Below, piece by piece: positions 1 to 7,007 of a stretch of DNA of 17,012 nucleotides. Position 1 is the first letter of the stretch. Each line of letters starts with the position of its first letter. Source of the DNA: Prevotellaceae bacterium UBA1746 (lineage in GTDB: Bacteria; Bacteroidota; Bacteroidia; Bacteroidales; Bacteroidaceae); contig CAJPJR010000045.1 of assembly GCA_905369775.1 (NCBI GenBank), positions 1 to 17,012 of the forward strand, in the 5' to 3' direction. Both the position numbers and the translations under genes were made by a program. A model generated the notes under the pieces. It had not been told where the DNA came from and did not search any database. It saw nothing but the letters and a program-made list of their open reading frames with translations.

Positions 1-1
1 C

Positions 2-742
2 GGCGTGGTGGGTGTGGACTATCAGCCGAACAGCGGCTTTTCGCTCTCGGTCGAAGGCTTCTACAAGGCCTATCGCCACTACCCCATCTCCATTCTTGAG
101 GGTATGAGCCTTGCCAGCAAGGGCGCCGCCTACGCGGTGCTGGGCGATGAAGCGGTGGTTTCGTCGGGGCGGGGACGCGCCTACGGAGCGGAAGCCGTCG
201 CGCGGCTCACTTTGCCGCAGGGCTTGACGGCTTCGGCCACGATCACGCTCTTCCGCAGCGAATTTACCAATTTGAAGGGGCAATATCAGCCCTCCTCGTG
301 GGACACCGGCCACATCATCAACCTGATGGCGGGCTGGAAACTGCCGCACAACTGGAGCCTTGCCGCGCGATGGCGCCGACTGGGCGGTGCGCCCTACACG
401 CCGATCGACGCGCAACTCTCGGCACAAAAAGCCATTTGGCGGCTCCGCAACTCGGCCTATTTGGACTATGCGCGCTTCAACTCCCTGCGTTTGCCGGCGG
501 CGCACCAACTCGATTTGCGTGTGGACAAGGAGTTTTACTTCCGCCAATGGGCGTTCAACCTCTATCTGGACGTGCAAAACGTCTACCGCTCGGCCAATCC
601 CATGGCGCCGATCTACACAAATCTCTCGCCGCAAGGCCAACCGATGACCGATCCTGCGGACAATGACCGCTACCTCCTCCGCCAAATCCCAAGTATGCGC
701 GGCACCGTGCTCCCGGCTATGGGCGTCATGGTGAAGTTTTGA
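2..742 (+). CDS. TonB-dependent receptor, C-terminal fragment (cut by window edge)
   Basis: This is the last ~246 codons of an outer-membrane TonB-dependent transporter; the signal peptide, regulatory-like domain and plug lie left of the window. The visible part is all beta-barrel: alternating aromatic/polar strands, a 'YGAEAVARL' strand, then 'SSWDTGHIINLMAGWKL' followed by 'RRLGGAPYTPID', a succession common in Bacteroidota receptors. A late 'LYLDVQNVY' strand follows, and the protein ends in 'MVKF' with the C-terminal Phe typical of BAM-assembled barrels. The open frame extends to the left edge, so the internal GTG codons near position 5 are not starts. The ligand cannot be told from the barrel alone. 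The gene is on the same strand as the next receptor, but ~200 bp with a terminator-like hairpin and a fresh promoter separate them, so they are probably separate units. Confidence 0.88.
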   Translation, partial: GVVGVDYQPNSGFSLSVEGFYKAYRHYPISILEGMSLASKGAAYAVLGDEAVVSSGRGRAYGAEAVARLTLPQGLTASATITLFRSEFTNLKGQYQPSSWDTGHIINLMAGWKLPHNWSLAARWRRLGGAPYTPIDAQLSAQKAIWRLRNSAYLDYARFNSLRLPAAHQLDLRVDKEFYFRQWAFNLYLDVQNVYRSANPMAPIYTNLSPQGQPMTDPADNDRYLLRQIPSMRGTVLPAMGVMVKF

Positions 743-943
743 GGAGAATCTCGGCGTTTTCACCCTATTTTTGCTCGCTATTGCGCTTATGCTCCGACAA
801 GGTCGAAAAGAATCCTTCGCAAACCGTGAATAGTACCCACAAAAAAGCGCATCACGCCACCAAAGTTCACGCGAATCACTAGGAAAAGACGCATAAGCGC
901 AAATATATACAACAAGGACGCAAAAAATACCCACATTTAGGTA

Positions 944-974
944 TTGTACCCCGTAGAGGAAGGCCATAACTTTG
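944..974 (+). promoter_or_regulatory. Bacteroidota-type promoter of the receptor/lipoprotein operon
   Basis: TTG at 944-946 (-33 element) and TAACTTTG at 967-974 (match to TAnnTTTG, -7 element) are separated by 20 nt, which fits the sigma-ABfr consensus of this phylum. The predicted transcript starts about 979-981 and gives a leader of ~140 nt before the ATG at 1121. The promoter lies exactly where an over-extended reading frame would put the receptor's start, which supports the downstream start. The -7 box is inside a large inverted repeat (next entry). Confidence 0.72.
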
Positions 975-1006
975 CACTCGCAAAGCGCGGCCTTCCTCTC
1001 TTTTTT
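955..1006 (+). terminator. Terminator-like hairpin overlapping the promoter
   Basis: Perfect 11-bp arms AGAGGAAGGCC (955-965) and GGCCTTCCTCT (989-999) are followed by C and six T (1001-1006). Inside lies a second stem CTTTGC/GCAAAG (970-975/980-985) with an ACTC loop. The shape is that of an intrinsic terminator for + strand transcription arriving from the upstream receptor gene. Transcripts starting at the internal promoter would contain only the right half of the outer stem and so would escape it. Confidence 0.6.
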
Positions 1007-1120
1007 GTACACATCGCGAAAAAAAGAGCGGAAAAGCACTTACCCAAACGAAGAGCAAACACGCCATTGGAGACTTCCCGCGAGGGGCAACTCCGGTGCG
1101 CAAGAAATGCAAAATCACGT

Positions 1121-3718
1121 ATGAAGAAAACCACCAGTTCCCCGCCGTCCCGCCACGGTCTTGCGCCGTTGGCGCTCTATGTAGCCTTGGCGGCACCGGG
1201 ATTCCCCCTCGCTGCGATGGCGAACGGCACCTCCCCCGCGGGGACGCTCCCTCTCTCTCCACTTTCCGCCTCATTTTCACCGACACGCGCCACAAACGCG
1301 GCGAATCTCGACTTGTCCGCGCCGACTTACCGCACCGACGCAACAACACACGCCACAAGCGCGGCCAATCCAGGCACAAGCGCGCAGACTTCCGCCGCCT
1401 CATCGCCGAACAGCGCGGAATTGTCCCCCGCCGATGCGCCGTCGAAGGCACAGACCGTGCTGCATTTCACCGTCACGCGCCAAGACACGCACGAAACCCT
1501 CATCGGCGCCGCCGTGCGCTGCGAGGGTGTGCTCGCCGTCACCGACAACAAAGGGCAATGCACCATCCGTTTGAAAAACAATCCCGGCCGTGTGCACGTC
1601 GAAGTCACCTACATCGGTTGCCACAAACTCGTGCGCACGCTCCCCGTCCCCGCCGATGGGCGCATCGACCTCGCCTTGAAAGACGCCAGTCAGGAGATGC
1701 AAAGCGCCGTGGTCACCACCCAACGCAAACACACCTCCGTGTTGCAGCAATCAGCCGCCGTGAAAACGGCCGACATTGAGAAGGGCGGCGCCATGTCGCT
1801 GGCCAAACTCCTCGAAACCATCCCCGGTGTCAGCTCCATCAGCACGGGCGGCACGATCGCCAAGCCCGTCATTCAGGGCATGCACTCGAGTCGCATCCTG
1901 CTCATGAACAACGGTGTGCGCCTCGAAAGCCAAAGTTGGGGTGCCGACCACGCGCCCGAAGTCGACTACACCGGCTCGAGCATGGTCGAAGTGGTGAAGG
2001 GTGCGGAGTGCATCCGCTACGGTTTCGGCGCCATGGGCGGTGTGGTGCTCCTCAACGACGCGCCCCTGCCCTACGACAGCACGCATTTCCACGTCAAAGG
2101 TTCGGCCAACGTGGGCTACGACACCAACGCGCGCGGCGTTTCGGGCAGCGGCACCCTCGAAGCGGGCTACAAACGCTGGGGCGCTCGCGTACACGGCAAC
2201 TACACCAAAGGGGGCGACTACCGCACGGCCGACTATATCCTCAACAACACGGGCTACAACAACATCGCCCTCTCGGCCATGCTGGGCTATCAGGATCGCA
2301 ACATCACCGCCACGCTGCTTTCGAGCATCTACTACCAACGCAGCGGCATCTACTACGGATCGAAGATCTCGGACCTCGACCAACTCATGAAGCGCTTCGA
2401 GGCCGGTCGCCCCGATCCCACCACCCTGCGCCCCTTCTCCTACGACATCCAGCCCCCCTTCCAGCAGTCGCAGCACTTCACCGTGAAGGGCGAACTCAAA
2501 TGGCGCATCAATCCCGACCACCGGCTCGACTTCGTGGCCTCGTTCCAAGAGAACCTGCGCCAAGAATTCGAGAACCGCAAGAAACAACAGTGGAGTTGGA
2601 TTCCGATGCAAGACTTGATTCTCAAGACCTTCAAGTTCGATGCCACTTGGAACGCCCAATGGCACCTTTGGAACATGACCACCGAGGCCGGACTGGCCAA
2701 CACCTACCAGGAGAATTTCAACTATCCCGGCACGAAACAGCCGGCCTTTGTGCCCAACTTCGCCGCGCTTTCGATGGGCGGTTTCGCCCTGCACAAAGCC
2801 ACCTTCGGCCGCCTGCAAGCCGCCCTCGGCCTGCGCTACGACTTCCGCGTCATGTCAGTCAACGGCTACACGAGTTTGAGCAACTACACCTACTACGACG
2901 ATTTCAAACTCTACAGCAATTTCACCTCCTCGCTCGCCGCGCACTACCAAATCAGCGAACAGTGGGACGCTCGCGCCAACGTCGGTTGGTCGTGGCGGCC
3001 GCCCGACATCAACGAGCTCTACGCCATCGGGCTGCAAGAAGGCTCCTACTGGGTGGTGGGCAACCGCCATCTGGAGAGCGAACGCGGCTACAAGGCGGTG
3101 CTCGGCACGAAGTGGCGCAACACCCGCTTCTCCGTCGAACCGAGTGCCTTCTATCAGCGCATCGACAGCTACATCTACGACCACATCGGCGCAGGTAAAG
3201 ACCGTTTCCACAACCATCCGAGCGGCAAGTACCCCAAATTCATCTACGACCAAGACGACGTACGCCTCTACGGCGGCGACATCGAAGCCACCTACAAGCC
3301 CATCGAGCCGCTCACCCTCGTGGCAAAAGCCGAATGGATCTTCGGTCGCAACCTCACGCGCAGCGGCTGGTTGCCCTTCATGCCCTCCGACCGCTACGGC
3401 CTCTCGGCCACCTACAGTAAGACGCTGGGCCGCCGCAAGCAATATGTGGCCACGGCCTCGCTCTCGGGCATCTATGTGGCGAAGCAAACGCGCTTCGACC
3501 CGGACAAAGACCTCGTGCCCGATTCGCCCCCGGCCTATTTTCTGCTCAACGGCACGCTCGACTTCGCCATTCATCTCCCGCATCGGCGCGAAGTGAAGTT
3601 CATGCTCGTGGGCGACAACGTGCTCAACGCTTTATACAAGGAGTACACCGACCGCTTCCGCTACTATGCCCACGAGCGGGGCGCCAATTTCTCGCTGCGC
3701 ACCCTCTTGCGGTTCTGA
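1121..3718 (+). CDS. TonB-dependent outer-membrane receptor (865 aa)
   Basis: This is a complete TonB-dependent transporter that would import a ligand across the outer membrane using TonB/ExbBD energy. Seen: a signal peptide (residues ~1-35), a ~75-residue Ala/Ser/Thr/Pro-rich linker (~36-110), a carboxypeptidase-regulatory-like domain (~113-190), a plug (~205-315; 'IPGVSSISTGG', 'QGMHSSRILLMNNGVRLE', 'WGADHAPEVD', 'YGFGAMGGVV'), and a barrel to the terminal Phe ('FSLRTLLRF'). Barrel landmarks include 'WRPPDINELY' and 'GNRHLESERGYKA'. The start at 1121 is chosen because it begins the signal peptide (MKKTT...) and lies downstream of the promoter; the frame is open to 944, but that would put the start inside the promoter. 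Known: the GADHA..VD plug segment is shared with ZnuD-like zinc/heme receptors. Inference: the substrate may be a metal or metal complex. It is the first gene of a probable operon with the lipoproteins downstream, after a 207-bp gap in which I see no promoter and no convincing terminator. Confidence 0.93.
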   Translation: MKKTTSSPPSRHGLAPLALYVALAAPGFPLAAMANGTSPAGTLPLSPLSASFSPTRATNAANLDLSAPTYRTDATTHATSAANPGTSAQTSAASSPNSAELSPADAPSKAQTVLHFTVTRQDTHETLIGAAVRCEGVLAVTDNKGQCTIRLKNNPGRVHVEVTYIGCHKLVRTLPVPADGRIDLALKDASQEMQSAVVTTQRKHTSVLQQSAAVKTADIEKGGAMSLAKLLETIPGVSSISTGGTIAKPVIQGMHSSRILLMNNGVRLESQSWGADHAPEVDYTGSSMVEVVKGAECIRYGFGAMGGVVLLNDAPLPYDSTHFHVKGSANVGYDTNARGVSGSGTLEAGYKRWGARVHGNYTKGGDYRTADYILNNTGYNNIALSAMLGYQDRNITATLLSSIYYQRSGIYYGSKISDLDQLMKRFEAGRPDPTTLRPFSYDIQPPFQQSQHFTVKGELKWRINPDHRLDFVASFQENLRQEFENRKKQQWSWIPMQDLILKTFKFDATWNAQWHLWNMTTEAGLANTYQENFNYPGTKQPAFVPNFAALSMGGFALHKATFGRLQAALGLRYDFRVMSVNGYTSLSNYTYYDDFKLYSNFTSSLAAHYQISEQWDARANVGWSWRPPDINELYAIGLQEGSYWVVGNRHLESERGYKAVLGTKWRNTRFSVEPSAFYQRIDSYIYDHIGAGKDRFHNHPSGKYPKFIYDQDDVRLYGGDIEATYKPIEPLTLVAKAEWIFGRNLTRSGWLPFMPSDRYGLSATYSKTLGRRKQYVATASLSGIYVAKQTRFDPDKDLVPDSPPAYFLLNGTLDFAIHLPHRREVKFMLVGDNVLNALYKEYTDRFRYYAHERGANFSLRTLLRF

Positions 3719-3925
3719 TTCCTTCGGGCTGCGGCGGTACGTCTCGCTCCGCGGCGGCAAAAGCAGCGCGTTTCCGCAGCAAAACCTCGCGTTTTTGGCT
3801 GCGCACTGCGCACTTTTTCTCCACCGTGGCGCGCTTTCGGCCGCAGTCGCGCCGCCACTCGGCGTGCAGCACGAAGCGCCGCCTCACCGGCCGCAAGGCC
3901 CGCTCCTCCCCAACGATTCTCCACA

Positions 3926-5395
3926 ATGAAACACCCCTATCTCTCCCTCCTCTGCACCGGTTGTCTGGCACTCGCCACGCTCTTGAGCTGTTCAGACAAC
4001 CAAGTGGACGACTTCTTCAAGAAGGTCGTCAAAGCGCCTCCCTCGTCGATCGAACGCGACGTGAAGGGGCACGACCAGATCTACGCCGTGCACGCCATCT
4101 TGCGCATGGGCTTTCCGGGTGGCACACTCAATGTTGGCCCTAACGGCGAAGACGAAATCAATGTTTATCGCACCATCCACGAGGCAGGCGACAGTCTTTC
4201 GCTGCCGGTGATGCAGGAAATCGACATTGCCAAAGACGATGATGGCCAGATGACGGTCACCACCGCCCGCAATCACTTCGATGTGGTGGCATCGGACAGC
4301 CTCGTCTACGGTCTCGAACTCCGCTACTACGACCAAAACGGCCTGCTCATCAATCACCAGTTCTCCAGCTATTACTATAAGACCGACAAACAAGGCAATC
4401 AAGTGCCCGACGAAATCAGCAGTGCGCTCCAAATGCACCAACATTTCTTTGGCATCGGTCACAGCACCCTCGACCAAAATGCCGTTGTAGCAGCCGGTAA
4501 AGCCCCCATCGTGGAGAAAGGTTTGCAAATGGCCTATCCTCGCACCCTCGATGCAACACCGCATTTCATCGATCGCTACACCTTCCGCGAGAAGGGAGGC
4601 CAACCTTTGCCGGCCACCAAATACAGCACGAGCAACATCTATGCGCCCGCGTCTTTGACTTTGGGCGACAACGCGGTGCCCTACAATGTGGATCTGGCTT
4701 GGCGCGCCATCGAAACGGGTGGACGCCCCGAGGCTTTGCAAACCATCAGCACGCCCGAAGGCAATATGCGCCTCTACCAAACCGTGGAAGGCACAAAACT
4801 CAATGAACTGACTTCCGAACTCTTCAGCTACGAATATCGCGACACCGACCCAGTGGAAGAAGAAATCGGAAAACTCTTTGTGGAGTCTTACAATGACGAC
4901 TTCATCGACCCGGACACCAACTTGCCCCGTCAGCGTTATAGCCACACCGTGGGCTTGTTGCGCCAAGAACGCAGTCTTGATGCCGGTAAACCCTTCGACC
5001 GTCTCGGTTTCAAAGGCATTTTGCGCTTCAAACGCAAAAACGTTCAGTTCTCCCTGCAAGCACGCATTTGCAACATCCTCAACCGCGGACATCAGCAAGC
5101 CGGTGCAGGAGCAAATTCTCAGGACAAGCCTGCGAAATACACCAACGTGGGCAACTCGGCTATCGGATACGTGTGGGACTTCAACCAAATACAACCCGGT
5201 TGGGATAACTTCGACATCGACTATCCGCTGCCCATTCGCGTCATTGCCGACACTCAAGATGGAGAAGAACAGTGTGTCAAAGACATCCAACGCTTCTATC
5301 CTGCGGCAAACGCGGCAAACCTGTGGCAGATGCTCTCAGAGCCACAAAGTTATTTCTCTTCTTATCGATTCAGACAAAGCACCGTATTATTCTAA
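3926..5395 (+). CDS. Putative lipoprotein A of the uptake operon (489 aa)
   Basis: I do not recognise a named family. An N-terminal signal ends in lipobox LLSC (Cys22), followed by acidic/polar residues (SDNQVDD), which is compatible with export to the cell surface. The mature part looks like a soluble, beta-rich protein without membrane segments. Landmarks are 'LRYYDQNGLLINHQF' (~132-146), a His cluster 'HQHFFGIGH' (171-179), 'ELFSYEYRDTDP' (~298-309) and 'DRLGFKGILRFKRK' (~358-371). Several landmarks recur in the same order in the next gene, so the two are probably divergent tandem paralogues. The gene follows a TonB receptor and its TAA overlaps the next ATG, which indicates translational coupling. 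A ligand-capture or accessory role for the receptor is inferred from position only. Codon usage is like that of its neighbours. Confidence 0.85.
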   Translation: MKHPYLSLLCTGCLALATLLSCSDNQVDDFFKKVVKAPPSSIERDVKGHDQIYAVHAILRMGFPGGTLNVGPNGEDEINVYRTIHEAGDSLSLPVMQEIDIAKDDDGQMTVTTARNHFDVVASDSLVYGLELRYYDQNGLLINHQFSSYYYKTDKQGNQVPDEISSALQMHQHFFGIGHSTLDQNAVVAAGKAPIVEKGLQMAYPRTLDATPHFIDRYTFREKGGQPLPATKYSTSNIYAPASLTLGDNAVPYNVDLAWRAIETGGRPEALQTISTPEGNMRLYQTVEGTKLNELTSELFSYEYRDTDPVEEEIGKLFVESYNDDFIDPDTNLPRQRYSHTVGLLRQERSLDAGKPFDRLGFKGILRFKRKNVQFSLQARICNILNRGHQQAGAGANSQDKPAKYTNVGNSAIGYVWDFNQIQPGWDNFDIDYPLPIRVIADTQDGEEQCVKDIQRFYPAANAANLWQMLSEPQSYFSSYRFRQSTVLF

Positions 5396-6798
5396 TGACT
5401 AAGTTATCCACCATTTCCGCCTGTTTGTTGGCAGTCGGATGTCTCACCACTTCGTGCGACGACTTTGTCTTTGGCAACGTCCACGTCAACTATGATGACA
5501 ATCCTCTCGAAGCTAAGCCCGTTGCTCGCTCCGGAGCCGACCACTATGTCGACAGTTTGTCCAAAATCAAGACGAACGATGCGATGGCCAACCCCGATCC
5601 TAATGGAGCGTTCAAGAACTGGTCCACTTGTTTGGCCATGTTCAAGGAAGGACACTCCCACGGTGACGGTAAGATGCACGGCAACTTTGTCTATCGCAAT
5701 GCGCCTTGGAAGCAAGAAGAGTTTGTCCTCATTCACAACAACACCACACAATGGCCCACTGTTGAGGTGCAACGCTCCTCCACGGTGACTTATCTGGAAT
5801 CGGTTGACGGCAAACAAGGCCCCAACTACATCCGCATCATCGGCGGAAAACTGAAACGCTGGGGACTTTGCCTCTACTTCTTCAACAAGGAGGGGAAGTT
5901 GATGAATGATGATATTCTCGAACATTCCGACGAATACCAGATTTTCTTCACCGTCAGCGATGTGGACGACAAGGGTAGGCCTTATGACGTGATGGACTGT
6001 CGGGGTAAATGGACCTATGACCCCACGAGCAAAGATCCCTTGAAGAAAGGCACTGTGGACCCAACGCCCATCAAGGCAGCTGCCTTTGCCAATGCCACCA
6101 CGTGGAAGCAACGAGCTGAATTATCGTCAAAGATTTTTGAATACACCTATCGCGACACCTGGAAACAAGGGCTGATGGGGGACGGCACGCGCGAGTTGTT
6201 CAACCAGCGTTTGCTCCCGCCGCTCGACAAAACGGCAATGGACTATGCCGTGGCTCCCTACGACCAAGACCGCGTGGGATTGAAAGGACACTTCAATTTC
6301 GACATCGATCTCGGAGAAACCGACCAACACCACGTCCAATGGCCCTATCTCATTGCCAATCGTCCTGACTACGTCACGGGCGAGGCGGCGCAATACACGC
6401 GTCCCACTTATCTCCTGCCGAAGTTCTATCTTTCTGTGCGCGTGATGAAATGTCCCAAAGGCAAAAAGGCACTCATTCCTCGCGATGAATATCTGAAACG
6501 CCACTCCACCTATAAGTTTGTCAGCGACCGCATTTGTGCTGAGGCCACGAATCCCGATGAAGCCAAAGAATACGGACAAGATTCGGAATGGACAGAAGTG
6601 TTGCGTTTCAACATCCCCATCAAAATCTATTGCAGCAGCTTCGATACTGACCCAACAGGCGTAGACGCCAACGACCCGCTCTACTTTTTCATGGGACACG
6701 AGATTGGTCTTTCGCCCGAAGACGCACTTGAAGCTGCACAAAACGTGCAAACGCACGGCATCGGCGGTGGTTCGGGCTACGGCAACTGGTTCCTCTAA
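5395..6798 (+). CDS. Putative lipoprotein B of the uptake operon, His-rich segment (467 aa)
   Basis: The start is set by the ATG at 5395, which shares its A with the TAA of the preceding gene (TAATG). The longer open frame upstream of it lies inside that gene, and the signal peptide begins only here. Lipobox LTTSC (Cys21) is followed by DDF, again acidic. A striking 'GHSHGDGKMHG' at ~86-96 could bind a metal. Later segments echo lipoprotein A: 'LCLYFFNKEGKLMNDDI' (~158-174), 'EYQIFFTVSDVDD' (~180-192), 'SKIFEYTYRDTW' (~245-256) and 'DRVGLKGHFNFD' (~292-303). The protein ends in a Gly-rich tail (GIGGGSGYGNWFL). No enzyme motif is visible. I read it as a partner of the receptor encoded two genes upstream; a metal or chelate ligand is inference. 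The 209-bp gap to the next gene has small hairpins but no obvious promoter or T-run terminator. Confidence 0.85.
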   Translation: MTKLSTISACLLAVGCLTTSCDDFVFGNVHVNYDDNPLEAKPVARSGADHYVDSLSKIKTNDAMANPDPNGAFKNWSTCLAMFKEGHSHGDGKMHGNFVYRNAPWKQEEFVLIHNNTTQWPTVEVQRSSTVTYLESVDGKQGPNYIRIIGGKLKRWGLCLYFFNKEGKLMNDDILEHSDEYQIFFTVSDVDDKGRPYDVMDCRGKWTYDPTSKDPLKKGTVDPTPIKAAAFANATTWKQRAELSSKIFEYTYRDTWKQGLMGDGTRELFNQRLLPPLDKTAMDYAVAPYDQDRVGLKGHFNFDIDLGETDQHHVQWPYLIANRPDYVTGEAAQYTRPTYLLPKFYLSVRVMKCPKGKKALIPRDEYLKRHSTYKFVSDRICAEATNPDEAKEYGQDSEWTEVLRFNIPIKIYCSSFDTDPTGVDANDPLYFFMGHEIGLSPEDALEAAQNVQTHGIGGGSGYGNWFL

Positions 6799-7007
6799 CT
6801 CGTAAAGGCCAAACACAGCAAAGAAAGTACACCGTCAAACACTGAGCAGAAGTGAAGCCTTCGCCTTTTGAGGGCGCACTTTGGGGCTCATCAGCAAGTT
6901 CTCCCCCCTTGCTCCAGTGGGGATTTCCCAACATTGTATCATGGGAAGGCTGCGCTGCCCATTCTCTCAAGCGCCGCTTCCACTTATTATAGTTATATAT
7001 TACCACC

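Noticed and set aside
900..907. - strand TATATTTG (-7-like box) upstream of the receptor
   Set aside because: There is no -33 element at a suitable distance and no - strand gene downstream.
944..1120. N-terminal extension of the TonB receptor to a start at 944
   Set aside because: It would start within the promoter and hairpin; the signal peptide begins at the ATG at 1121.
1040..1120. Possible riboswitch before the receptor (GGGGCAACTCCGGTGC resembles part of a SAM-type core)
   Set aside because: The other conserved segments and helices of SAM or cobalamin riboswitches are missing.
1751..5290. Long - strand frames at 1751-2818, 2855-3583 and 3992-5290
   Set aside because: They are antisense to clear receptor and lipoprotein genes, Val/Glu/Gly/Ala-rich, with no motifs.
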